This document shows positions 44,202-52,931 of a stretch of DNA of 64,000 nucleotides, one piece after another; the stretch's first letter is position 1; each line of letters opens with the position of its first letter. The stretch lies in contig KE159795.1 in NCBI GenBank assembly GCA_000403475.2, forward strand, positions 1,311,965 to 1,375,964. Reading direction: 5' to 3'. The stretch comes from Lachnospiraceae bacterium MD308 (lineage in GTDB: Bacteria; Bacillota; Clostridia; Lachnospirales; Lachnospiraceae). The notes beneath the pieces are model-generated. The model made no database searches, was not told the origin of the DNA, and saw nothing but the letters and a program-made list of their open reading frames with translations. The position numbers were made by a program, and so were the translations under genes.

Positions 44202-45434
44202 CTACATTTGTTTCAACGCATCAATCGGACTCATTCTGGCCGCTTTTCTCGCCGGGTAGATACCAAACACGATTCCTACGCCGCAGGAAAAACATGTGGT
44301 AATAATAACAGCCCCCAGAGACAGCCGCGCGGACAGACCGCCAATCTCAAGCGCCGACACTGCCCCTGAAATCGCTGCTCCGATAATGATTCCTATAATC
44401 CCCCCTATGCCGGAGATAATAGCAGATTCGCACAAAAACTGAAAGATAATGGACGAAGTCTTTGCCCCAAGCGCCTTTCTGATGCCGATTTCCCTCGTCC
44501 TCTCCGTCACCGACACCAGCATGATATTCATAACTCCGATTCCTCCCACCAGAAGGGATATTCCAGCCACGAATACGATAAAAGCGGTCACTGTGTCAAG
44601 AATACCTCCCATCGCATTTGCCATATCCATAGACTGCTGTTTCATGAAGAGATCTTCCCCTTCATTTTTATGTCTGGCGTTCAACACCTGAACAGCCGTC
44701 TTTGCCACCGCATTCTCATTCTCATTTTCCGCCAGAAAAATATTTAATGTCTGGAAGTCCTCCGCCTTTTCTCCCCAACTTTCCACCAATGTGTAAGGCA
44801 GCTCCATGTAAACCGGCATCGACATGCCGAACATCTTCATGACCTCCTGATTGGCCGCCATCACCTCTGGGTCACCGTCGCGCACTCCTTTAATCGTAAG
44901 GGTCACGATAGCGTCCTCAATCATCAGGTCAAAATCCATTCCCACAACTTCAGCCGTTCCGAACAAGTACAGCGCACTGGCCTTGTCTAGTACGCAGACC
45001 GCTGCCCCATTCGCCACGTCATCTCCCGAAAAGAAGGAGCCGTACAATATAGGGAGCTGTGCCGGGTCTTCTTCGGCGTCCGGCGTTGTCAAAACCACGT
45101 ATGCATCAAACTTTCCCTTTCTTGTCTCTACCTTTCCCTGCACCAGACTGCTGGATGCAACGCCTTTTGCCCGGTCTGCCAGTGCGTCCTTCACTGCCGT
45201 CAAATCCTCCCATGTAATTGCCGCACTTACATTCGTCTCCTCCGTATTTGGCGCCACAGTCACACTCTTTACCTCGGTACTGGACATCACATCCTCTTTC
45301 AATCCATTTCCGATAGACACAATGGTAATTACCGAGGAAATGCCGATGATGATTCCAAGCATGGTAAGAAAAGAACGTCCTTTATTCTCTTTTATATTGT
45401 AAAGAGCCATCTTTATATATTCACCAAACTGTCC
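44202..45434 (-). CDS. MacB-type ABC transporter permease
   Basis: 410 residues from the ATG at 45434 (GGCGGGG site 9 bp upstream). N-terminal MacB periplasmic-core pattern IKENKGRSFLTMLGIIIGISSVI, an extracytoplasmic domain of about 220 residues, then the FtsX block with VGGIGVMNIMLVSVTERTREIGIRKALGA. Unlike proteobacterial MacB the ATPase is separate. Together with the upstream fusion protein and ATPase it forms a tripartite exporter of the type used for peptides or antimicrobials in Firmicutes. Confidence 0.92.
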   Translation of the reverse strand, partial: GQFGEYIKMALYNIKENKGRSFLTMLGIIIGISSVITIVSIGNGLKEDVMSSTEVKSVTVAPNTEETNVSAAITWEDLTAVKDALADRAKGVASSSLVQGKVETRKGKFDAYVVLTTPDAEEDPAQLPILYGSFFSGDDVANGAAVCVLDKASALYLFGTAEVVGMDFDLMIEDAIVTLTIKGVRDGDPEVMAANQEVMKMFGMSMPVYMELPYTLVESWGEKAEDFQTLNIFLAENENENAVAKTAVQVLNARHKNEGEDLFMKQQSMDMANAMGGILDTVTAFIVFVAGISLLVGGIGVMNIMLVSVTERTREIGIRKALGAKTSSIIFQFLCESAIISGIGGIIGIIIGAAISGAVSALEIGGLSARLSLGAVIITTCFSCGVGIVFGIYPARKAARMSPIDALKQM

Positions 45435-45453
45435 CATATGCCTGTTCCCCGCC

Positions 45454-47085
45454 TTATTTTTTTGTTTCAGAGCCATCCTCATCCGCAGCCTTAATCGCTG
45501 TTGCCTTCATTCCTTCCTTTATGCTGTCCGACATATCAGAAACTATCTGATCGCCCTCTTTAACTCCGGATACGATCTCTGACATACTCGTTGACATGAT
45601 TCCTACCTCTACCTTCCGCTTTTCCACCGTTCCATCCTGGATGATGTAGACGAACTCCCCATCCGAGGCGGTATTTATTACTTTATTCGGAAGGCACAGC
45701 ACATCTTTCTTCTCTGCCACCGTCATATTTATCTTTGCGCTGACGCCGATACAGATATCGTCATCCGGATTGTCGATGCGCACCCTTGCACCAATTACCG
45801 GATTACCCTTCTCGTTTTCCAAAGCTATCTTATTGACAGATTCTAACGTTCCCTGGTAATTATGCCTTCCGATCGTTACCGCAGCTTCTCCCCCGGGTAC
45901 AAGCTTTTCAAAATCACCGGCAGACACCTCAAGCTCCACGCCCACGTCCCGATTGCTTACCAGCGTAAACAGCTCGCCGCCCTGAACCGCATCACTCCCT
46001 TCTTGTGCCTTCACATCAGCGATAATGCCGTCAAACTCTGCCTTAATTCCTTCTTTCCCTTTTTTTAGAAGTTCCTCCGTTGTAAGCTCCGCAAGCTGCG
46101 CAATATTCTCAGAAACCTTCATATTTTTTAATTGAGCGTCGGTCAAACGAGTATCCGCGCCTGTCTGCCTGCTGTTTTCTGCCTGAGTAAGACTACTTTT
46201 CAGCGACTTTAACTCCTGCTTTGCCTGCTCTAGAGCCTGGGCTGCGCTGCTTGACCCTCCCGGGGCCGCACTGTCAGCGTCTCCTCCAAGCTTTTTTAAT
46301 TCCTGCTCTAACGCCCGGTACTCTCTCTCAAGCCTCCCTATTTCATTGGTTGCATCTTCTGCCTCCTTTACAAGCTGTTCTTTCGTCTGCTCAATGTCCG
46401 GCGCCGTATCGCCCATATTCTCAAGCTGTCTCTCTGCATTCTCCCTTTTTGTTTTGCATGTGCTTTGACTGTCCAGATTATCCGCCATCTTTTTCTGAAG
46501 CTCAGAGACTTTTCTCATATTCTCCTTACTTTTTCCTGCTGCCTCCTGAGCTGTTTTTTTAAGCTTCTTTATCTCTGATTCTTTCTTTTTAATTTGTGAC
46601 TTAAGCTCAGAGATTACAGCCTTTTCTTGTTTTTTTGCTTTTTCCATGCTTTCCGCTGCCCGGCCGCTCTGCTCCTTTGCATCCTGATTCGTATACTTCG
46701 CTGACAATGTATTTAGCTGCGAAGTCCGATTTTCCCGGTCCAGATTCGCTGTGTCAAAGACAATAAGCTTATCTCCCTTCTTCACTGCCTCTCCAACCCT
46801 GGCCCGGTTCTCCTTTACAGGCGCATTTACCGGAGAGTAGAATGTCTTGCTCTTTCCGCTCACCACTGTGCCGGACGTATTAAAGCTTTCTTTCACACTC
46901 TCCCGCCGGACCTCCACTACATGAAATGTAACGGCCTTGGCATTCTCCCCAAAAATCTTTGAAAGGCCAAAACTGACCAATACAACTGCTCCAAGAATCG
47001 GCACAATCGACCACGCCGGAAGCTTTTTTCTTTTCCCCCTTTTTCTTCTTCTCTTCCTGTATTCTTTATCACTCTTTTTTAGCAT
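45454..47085 (-). CDS. Membrane fusion protein (MacA/HlyD-like) with long coiled coil
   Basis: 543 residues. A Lys/Arg-rich cytoplasmic start (YRKRRRKRGKRKKLP), one TM (WSIVPILGAVVLVSFGL), then a lipoyl-type half motif (FNTSGTVVSGKSKTFYSPVN). About 220 residues of coiled-coil hairpin (residues 115-330) precede the second lipoyl half, beta-barrel and membrane-proximal domains (VIGARVRIDNPDDDICIG). MacA equivalents usually have a much shorter hairpin. It overlaps the ATPase gene by 7 bp and precedes the permease. The adaptor probably spans the wall, since no outer membrane is expected. Confidence 0.9.
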   Translation of the reverse strand: MLKKSDKEYRKRRRKRGKRKKLPAWSIVPILGAVVLVSFGLSKIFGENAKAVTFHVVEVRRESVKESFNTSGTVVSGKSKTFYSPVNAPVKENRARVGEAVKKGDKLIVFDTANLDRENRTSQLNTLSAKYTNQDAKEQSGRAAESMEKAKKQEKAVISELKSQIKKKESEIKKLKKTAQEAAGKSKENMRKVSELQKKMADNLDSQSTCKTKRENAERQLENMGDTAPDIEQTKEQLVKEAEDATNEIGRLEREYRALEQELKKLGGDADSAAPGGSSSAAQALEQAKQELKSLKSSLTQAENSRQTGADTRLTDAQLKNMKVSENIAQLAELTTEELLKKGKEGIKAEFDGIIADVKAQEGSDAVQGGELFTLVSNRDVGVELEVSAGDFEKLVPGGEAAVTIGRHNYQGTLESVNKIALENEKGNPVIGARVRIDNPDDDICIGVSAKINMTVAEKKDVLCLPNKVINTASDGEFVYIIQDGTVEKRKVEVGIMSTSMSEIVSGVKEGDQIVSDMSDSIKEGMKATAIKAADEDGSETKK

Positions 47086-47789
47086 CTTTCTGTCCCCTCC
47101 TGTACACTGTTCTTATAGTCCTCCGTTATCCTCCCGTCTTTTATGCGGATTACGCGTTCTGCCTGGGCTGCAATCTCGGAATCATGAGTAATAACGATCA
47201 CCGTTCTGCCTGACCTGTGCAGTTCTTTTAAAATGCCGAGTATCTCCTCCGTGGAACGGGAATCTAAGTTTCCCGTAGGCTCATCTGCCAGTATCACCGG
47301 AGGGCGGGCGGCGATAGCTCTTGCAACTGCAACTCTCTGCTGCTGCCCGCCGGACATCTGGGCGGGCTTATGGCGCATCCTTTCCCCAAGCCCCACCAGC
47401 TCCAGGGATTCTGCGGCAACCTCCCGTCTCGTATGCCTGTCAATCCCTCGATAAATAAGCGGAAGCTCCACATTGGCAAGAGCGTCCAAGTTGGCAATCA
47501 AGTTGAATCCCTGGAAGATAAAGCCGATTTCCTCATTCCTGATATCGGAAAGCTCATTGTCCGTGAGGCCGGACACATCCCTTCCGTTTAAAAGGTATGT
47601 ACCCTCCGTCGGCGTGTCCAGGCATCCCATCATATTCATAAGAGTCGATTTCCCCGAGCCGGAATGTCCGATGACTGCCACGAACTCGCCCTCTTCTATA
47701 GTAAGGCTCACTCCGTCCAAGGCATAGACCTCATTCTCTCCGGGGTTATATATTTTGTACATGTCTCTGATTTCAATTAGTGCACTCAT
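47079..47789 (-). CDS. MacB-type ABC transporter ATP-binding protein
   Basis: 236 residues. Walker [17 protein letters not shown]-loop [12 protein letters not shown], signature [16 protein letters not shown], Walker [14 protein letters not shown] and switch VITHDSEI. First gene of the exporter operon, followed without gap by the fusion protein and permease genes. Belongs to the MacB/LolD export class. Confidence 0.94.
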   Translation of the reverse strand: MSALIEIRDMYKIYNPGENEVYALDGVSLTIEEGEFVAVIGHSGSGKSTLMNMMGCLDTPTEGTYLLNGRDVSGLTDNELSDIRNEEIGFIFQGFNLIANLDALANVELPLIYRGIDRHTRREVAAESLELVGLGERMRHKPAQMSGGQQQRVAVARAIAARPPVILADEPTGNLDSRSTEEILGILKELHRSGRTVIVITHDSEIAAQAERVIRIKDGRITEDYKNSVQEGTERC

Positions 47790-47896
47790 ATATTATCCTT
47801 TTCTGTGTTATTATATTGTTGTACTATTCAATTAGTATAATTATACAGCAGACTTTTTTATAATGCAAGAGTGAATTCTCAGAAGAATATTTTTAC

Positions 47897-47943
47897 AAAA
47901 AAAGCCATGCAGAAAGTGATATCTCTCTACATGGCATTTTTTT
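47897..47943. terminator. Bidirectional terminator after the POT transporter gene
   Basis: AAAAAAAGCCATG / CATGGCATTTTTTT with about 20 nt between; T-runs on both strands. Confidence 0.85.
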
Positions 47944-47952
47944 AATACCTCT

Positions 47953-49338
47953 CTATTCTTTTCCCTCAACCAGACTGTTAAGCTTTCCGTTAGCCAGCCA
48001 GATTAACGCTGCGAACACCAGCATCAATGCAAAGATACCTACAAACACCGGGAACACATCAAATTTCTCGATAAACGCCTGCACAAACGGGCTCAGCTTA
48101 TTAGCCCCAAATGTGGACACTGCGATAACTCCCATCAAAAGCGATACATACTTCTTCGGAGCGTACTTACTTACGAATGAATTACGCAGCGGTGAAAAAC
48201 ACATCTCCCCCACGGTAATGACTGTAGCAAACAAGAACGGCCACACAACACTTGCCTTTACTGATGGGTCTGCGCCAACACCGCGCAGGAATTCGCACGA
48301 TACCATGATTCCAAATGCAAGCCCTACAAATAAAAAGCTTAACGCTACCTTTTTGAACATATTCATATCACCCTGGGGACGTGCCGCCAGCCTTTTCCAG
48401 ATTGCAGCCATTACCCCTCCAAGCGCTATACACAGAAGGCCGTTCCATGTAGTCGTAATCCATGACGGCGGAATCGCAAAGGAACCGATTGACATCTTCA
48501 CGTAATCTGTCATATAGATGACAAGCGCCAGATCTTGCTGATAGTAGAACAGCCAGAACAGCATAGAAAATGCGGATACGAGCACGATCGCAAGCACACG
48601 GTTTCTCTCCAGAGGAGTAAGCGGCTCATCCTTCTTAGAATCCCCCTTATCATCTGCAGTAGAGCCAATAATATTGCCTTTCTCATCAGTAAGGTACTTA
48701 AACGGCTTAATACCCTGCCCCTGTAAATGCTTCCAGTTCGGCACGAACCATACCGCACCCACGACACACCACAGAGCCGCCATCAGAAGGCACTGCCTGA
48801 ATCCCAGGACTTCCCCCCGCTTAAAGAAATGCAGGTACAGATATCCAGTGAGCAGCGATCCAATGAACGCCCCAATATTCACATAGGAATACTGGATGGA
48901 AAATGCCGTGTCCAAAAGCTCTTTGCTCTTATACTGCCGCCCGATCAGCGCATTTAAGTTTCCTTTAAAGAAACCTGTTCCGATAGATACGAGAATGATC
49001 ATTGCGTTGACTCCGCCGGGTCCCTGTGCCCTGTAGCCTACAACATAGCCGATTGCCATAATGATATAACCAAGTGTAATAGCGTATCTCGCCCCCAGCC
49101 AGCGGTCGCAGATCACGCCTCCGATCAGCGGCGCCATGTAGGTATAGGCTGTCAGGTTTGCCGCCATGACAGCAGCATCCGTCCGCTCAACGCCAAGCCC
49201 TCCTTCCGCAACGGCGGTGATCAAAAACAACAGCAGCAGCGGCTTTGCCCCGTAGAATGCCAGCCTCTCAAAAGTAAACGTAATGCAGCAGGCATAAAAT
49301 CCTCTTGGGTGTTTTAGTTTTGTTTGTGTTTCTCCCAT
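47953..49338 (-). CDS. POT/PTR family proton-dependent peptide transporter
   Basis: 461 residues from the ATG at 49338 with GGAGAGGAG upstream. Twelve to fourteen TM helices. The PTR signature is visible: FTFERLAFYGAKPLLLLFL near residue 20 and FFKGNLNALIGRQY near 120. These carriers import di- and tripeptides with protons. That fits the peptidases encoded nearby. A hydrophilic loop near 200-230 (DDKGDSKKDEPLTPLER) separates the two halves. Confidence 0.9.
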   Translation of the reverse strand: MGETQTKLKHPRGFYACCITFTFERLAFYGAKPLLLLFLITAVAEGGLGVERTDAAVMAANLTAYTYMAPLIGGVICDRWLGARYAITLGYIIMAIGYVVGYRAQGPGGVNAMIILVSIGTGFFKGNLNALIGRQYKSKELLDTAFSIQYSYVNIGAFIGSLLTGYLYLHFFKRGEVLGFRQCLLMAALWCVVGAVWFVPNWKHLQGQGIKPFKYLTDEKGNIIGSTADDKGDSKKDEPLTPLERNRVLAIVLVSAFSMLFWLFYYQQDLALVIYMTDYVKMSIGSFAIPPSWITTTWNGLLCIALGGVMAAIWKRLAARPQGDMNMFKKVALSFLFVGLAFGIMVSCEFLRGVGADPSVKASVVWPFLFATVITVGEMCFSPLRNSFVSKYAPKKYVSLLMGVIAVSTFGANKLSPFVQAFIEKFDVFPVFVGIFALMLVFAALIWLANGKLNSLVEGKE

Positions 49339-49418
49339 TCTTTTCTCCTCTCCTTTTCTATTTTTTAGCATTTTGTCCTTTGCATACAATCTACAATATT
49401 TGAACACCGGATTTAGAT

Positions 49419-49453
49419 AAAAAGAGAATCGCTATAAGAATTTCTTATAGCGA
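49419..49453 (-). terminator. Terminator of the GntR gene
   Basis: Perfect inverted repeat CGCTATAAGAA / TTCTTATAGCG (49430-49440 and 49442-49452) followed on the minus strand by a T-rich tail. Confidence 0.75.
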
Positions 49454-49477
49454 CCCTGCTTACTCAAATCTCTAGAT

Positions 49478-50164
49478 TCAAAGCAGAAAATCCCTTGAAA
49501 ACGGCACTTCATCCTCTTTTACGCCCTGCTCTTTCATAAGCCTCGTAATGGTACGCATATAATGCTCCGATACCACCTTGCAGATCTCTCCCGCATCCCC
49601 TGTCCGGCAGGCATCCACAATGTCCTTATGTACCGTGTACTGACGCTCTGCCACCCGTTTTTTATCCTGCACGTTATTGTACCCGGTGACAATATTCCCG
49701 TAGCTGAGTTCGCTCCAAAGACGGTAGAGATGCTTTAACTTTGTCATCTTCACAAGCTCGCCGTGAAACTCATTGTCATACAGATAGACCTGGGCATAGC
49801 GGCTCTCGTCAAGCGCTTTCATCTTCTCCAGCACTTTCTCCATATTCGATATCGTCTCTGGAGGTATCCTGCCTCCCATATATTTTACCGCAAGAATCTC
49901 ATAACTCACCCTGATCAGGTAGATCTCAAAAGACTCCTGGAGATCCGGATTCTTAACGGTACAGCCCACATTCCGGGTGTACTCGATAAGCCCCTCGTGC
50001 TCAAGCTGCCTGAGCGCCTCCCGCACAGGCCCGCGGCTTGTCTTAAACTCCTCCGCAAGCTCCATCTCCACGATCCTCTCGCCGGGCTTCAATTCCTGAT
50101 TAATAATCTTATCGCGGATTGCCTCCACCACATTTTCACGCAACGTACGAAAATATATTGCCAT
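49478..50164 (-). CDS. GntR-family (FadR subfamily) transcriptional regulator
   Basis: 228 residues. Winged helix at residues 8-70 (ELAEEFKTSRGPVREALRQL) and an all-helical FCD ligand domain with the metal-binding pattern spread over EFHGELVKM and the C-terminal helices. FadR-type GntR proteins sense organic acids or amino-acid breakdown products. It lies 100 bp downstream of the peptide/asparagine operon and upstream of the POT gene on the same strand, so either could be its target. Confidence 0.88.
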   Translation of the reverse strand: MAIYFRTLRENVVEAIRDKIINQELKPGERIVEMELAEEFKTSRGPVREALRQLEHEGLIEYTRNVGCTVKNPDLQESFEIYLIRVSYEILAVKYMGGRIPPETISNMEKVLEKMKALDESRYAQVYLYDNEFHGELVKMTKLKHLYRLWSELSYGNIVTGYNNVQDKKRVAERQYTVHKDIVDACRTGDAGEICKVVSEHYMRTITRLMKEQGVKEDEVPFSRDFLL

Positions 50165-50264
50165 AGCCTAACCTCTCTGCCTCGTCATATTCCTTATACA
50201 GTATAGCAACACTAACGTACATTTGTCTATTGTTAAATTCCAAACGCTCTCTGCTGCGCAACAT

Positions 50265-50534
50265 TCACATCGTCTCCTTAAGCTCTTCAATCTCCTTAAG
50301 CATCTGCTCGTCAAGCTTGATCATCTCCGACGCCCGCTTATAGACAATGCGCCCAAGCTGCGTCGGCGTAACTTCTCCGTTGCCCCGATTAATGAGTTTT
50401 CCGCCGACGCTTTTCTCAAGCTGTGCAATCTGCTGGCTTATGGCAGTCTGAGATACATAATTTTTCTTTCCTGCCTTTGTAAAGCTCTTAAGGTCAATGA
50501 CATCCACAAAATACCGGTATTTCCAAATGCCCAT
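50265..50534 (-). CDS. HTH-only LysR-type protein
   Basis: 89 residues from the ATG at 50534. It contains just the LysR DNA-binding domain (SFTKAGKKNYVSQTAISQQIAQLE) and a linker helix ending LKEIEELKETM. LysR proteins are normally about 300 residues, so the effector domain is absent. The next codons after the stop show no continuing LysR sequence, which argues against a simple nonsense mutation. It starts 5 bp after the asparaginase stop with GGAG inside the end of that gene, so it is coupled. Either a truncated relic or a genuine short regulator. Confidence 0.72.
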   Translation of the reverse strand: MGIWKYRYFVDVIDLKSFTKAGKKNYVSQTAISQQIAQLEKSVGGKLINRGNGEVTPTQLGRIVYKRASEMIKLDEQMLKEIEELKETM

Positions 50535-50539
50535 CACCA

Positions 50540-51544
50540 CTACTCCGCAAAAAGTATATCATAATTTATCTGCTGGTAAAAAAGCTCCCTGAACTCCTTT
50601 TTCGAAAGCCCCTCCATCCCCATAAGCCACATAAGCTTTGTGATGACCGCCTCCGTAGTCATATCATACGCCTCCATCAGGTTGAACTCTTTTTTGATGG
50701 TCTTTCCCACCGCGTACACCATCATGTCGCTGCCTTCATTGACCACCTGCGTCGTAACGACAACATGCTTTCCTTCCTGCTCCCACTTTTTCATCTCCGC
50801 CCGGAACACGTCCGTCAAAGACTTCGGCATGCCTCCCACGCCAAAGCTCTCCACCACGATACAGTCATAATTCTCAAAAAGATAGTAGAGAATGTCCGGC
50901 TTAAGCCCGGGAATCAGTTTCAGCACGCACACGCTGTCTTTCATATTATAGTAAAAATGCACCCGCTCCTTGTACGGCATCTCCGGAATATACCGGATCA
51001 GCCGCCTGTCTCTTATAACCGCATGGTACGGGAAATTGATGCTGGAAAATGCATTGTAGCTCTTGGACATCTCTTTTTTCGCCCTGGTTCCCGCAATGAC
51101 CTTGCCGTCAAACACGATATTCACTCCCTGAGAATGCTTATCAGCCGCATAGATAAAGCTGTCAAGAAGGTTCGTCCTTGCATCCGTCACGTCATGGCTT
51201 ATCGGTTTCTGCGCCCCGGTAATGACCACCGGCTTGTTGGAATTCTGTATCATGTAGGACAGTGCACAGGCAGTATACGCCAGCGTGTCCGTACCGTGGC
51301 AGATAACAAATCCGTCATAGCTGTAATAATTCTGCTCTATAGTCTTCACAATCAGCTGCCAATGCTCAGGCTTTACGTTCGTGCTGTCCAGGTTGCACAC
51401 CTGGATTGTCTCCACGTCACAGATATTTTTCACATCCGGAATATAATATAAGATATCCTCCGGCGTAAGCCCCGGAGTCAGCCCGTCTTCCGTTTCCTTG
51501 GAGGCGATGGTGCCGCCTGTCCCTATCATAAGTATCTTTTTCAT
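50540..51544 (-). CDS. ansA: Type I L-asparaginase
   Basis: 334 residues from the ATG at 51544; the frame is open upstream without a start signal. Both catalytic Thr motifs are intact: IGTGGTIASKE near residue 7 and VICHGTDTLAYT near 85, plus the Lys in TGAQKPIS. There is no signal peptide, so it is the cytoplasmic enzyme that hydrolyses asparagine to aspartate and ammonia. It lies 26 bp after the M18 aminopeptidase gene, consistent with use of peptide-derived amino acids. Confidence 0.92.
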   Translation of the reverse strand: MKKILMIGTGGTIASKETEDGLTPGLTPEDILYYIPDVKNICDVETIQVCNLDSTNVKPEHWQLIVKTIEQNYYSYDGFVICHGTDTLAYTACALSYMIQNSNKPVVITGAQKPISHDVTDARTNLLDSFIYAADKHSQGVNIVFDGKVIAGTRAKKEMSKSYNAFSSINFPYHAVIRDRRLIRYIPEMPYKERVHFYYNMKDSVCVLKLIPGLKPDILYYLFENYDCIVVESFGVGGMPKSLTDVFRAEMKKWEQEGKHVVVTTQVVNEGSDMMVYAVGKTIKKEFNLMEAYDMTTEAVITKLMWLMGMEGLSKKEFRELFYQQINYDILFAE

Positions 51545-51570
51545 CTTCACACTGTCCTCGCTTTTTCTCT

Positions 51571-52890
51571 TTACTCTATATGGAATGTCCCGTCTCCCGC
51601 CGCGCTGATATGGCTTTTGTAAAAGCTCTCCGCCGCCCGGATGAGATATCCGGCGTCCTTCACCCCGCAAGTCTCGTAAGCAGAATGCATGGCAAGCTGA
51701 GGCAGCCCGATATCCACTGCATTCATAGACACCTGAGACATGGCGATGTTCCCAAGAGTGCTGCCCCCCGCCTCGTCGGAGCGGTTGGCAAAAAACTGCA
51801 GCGGAACTCCCGCCTTCTCACAGATTGCCTTCATCACGGCAATGCTCAGAGCGTCACTGGTATACTTCTGCCCTGCATGAGACTTCACTACGATTCCCTC
51901 ATTCATATACACGCAGTTGGTGGCATCCGTCTTTTCCTTATAGTTCGGATGCACCGCATGGGCATTGTCGCAGCTCAGCATAAAGCTGCCCGCCACCGCC
52001 CTTAAGAAGTCCTCCTCATCCTTGCCGAGAGCAAGGTTGACCCGCCAGAGCACATCGTAGAGGAACGTAGAGCCTGCGCCCTGTTTCGTGCCGGAGCCTA
52101 CCTCTTCATTGTCAAAGCAGGCGAACACATTCACATTCCTCTCATTGCCGCCGGATAAGAAACCTTTCAATGAGGCAAACGCACACTCCAGGTCGTCAAG
52201 CTGCGGGCAGGAGAAGAACTCATTGTCACTTCCCCACACGGCCGGGGCCATGCGGTTGTATAAAAACAGATCCATCCCGTAGATGTCTTCTGCTTTTGCC
52301 TCAAGCTCCTTCGCCACCAGCTCCTTAACCGCGCCCGGCGCCTTCTCTTCCCCCGCAAACAGCGGCAGCATATCCACCTGCTTATTGAACTTGTGCCCGT
52401 CATTGACCGAACGGTCCATGTGAATCGCAAGGCTCGGAATCATCAGAAGGTCTCTGTCAAGGTCAACAAGCCTTGCCTTAAGGCCCTCATCTGTCTTTAC
52501 GATCACTCTTCCCGCCACGGAAAGGGGGCGGTCAAACCACGTTGAGCAAATCATACCACCATACCCTTCCGTATTCAATACCGTATACCTCTTTTTTACG
52601 TCAAGCTCCGCATTTTCCTTGAGCTTGAATCCCGGCGAATCACTGTGGGATGCCGTCACATGAAAGGTATAGTCCGAAAGCTTTGCTCCTGCCTTAAAAG
52701 CGATGATGCTGGAACCGTTCCTTGTAACATAGTACCCCTTCCCGGGCTTAAGCTCCCACTTTTCCCGCTCCTTAAGCTCCTCAAAACCTTCCTCCTCAAG
52801 CATGCCGCCCATCTTCTCCACCGCATGGAACGCCGTAGGCGCGCCCTTGATAAACGAAGCAAGCTCCGATATCGTCTTCATATCCACCAT
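51571..52890 (-). CDS. M18-family aminopeptidase
   Basis: 439 residues from the ATG at 52890, directly behind AGGAGG. Metal ligands of the M18 family are in place: TASHSDSPGFKL near 82, FDNEEVGSGTKQG near 265 and NAHAVHPNY near 312, with a C-terminal His in MHSAYETCG. These cytosolic dodecameric enzymes remove N-terminal residues from peptides. Placed between an amino-acid permease gene and asparaginase in a catabolic operon. Substrate preference (acidic versus neutral) cannot be decided here. Confidence 0.93.
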   Translation of the reverse strand: MVDMKTISELASFIKGAPTAFHAVEKMGGMLEEEGFEELKEREKWELKPGKGYYVTRNGSSIIAFKAGAKLSDYTFHVTASHSDSPGFKLKENAELDVKKRYTVLNTEGYGGMICSTWFDRPLSVAGRVIVKTDEGLKARLVDLDRDLLMIPSLAIHMDRSVNDGHKFNKQVDMLPLFAGEEKAPGAVKELVAKELEAKAEDIYGMDLFLYNRMAPAVWGSDNEFFSCPQLDDLECAFASLKGFLSGGNERNVNVFACFDNEEVGSGTKQGAGSTFLYDVLWRVNLALGKDEEDFLRAVAGSFMLSCDNAHAVHPNYKEKTDATNCVYMNEGIVVKSHAGQKYTSDALSIAVMKAICEKAGVPLQFFANRSDEAGGSTLGNIAMSQVSMNAVDIGLPQLAMHSAYETCGVKDAGYLIRAAESFYKSHISAAGDGTFHIE

Positions 52891-52931
52891 AAACACCTCC
52901 TGCTGCTTTCTTACTTTTTCGCTCTCTCCCG

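Noticed and set aside
49430-49452. Perfect palindrome CGCTATAAGAA/TTCTTATAGCG as an operator
   Set aside because: It lies directly after the GntR stop and is followed by a T-rich stretch on the minus strand, so a terminator is simpler.
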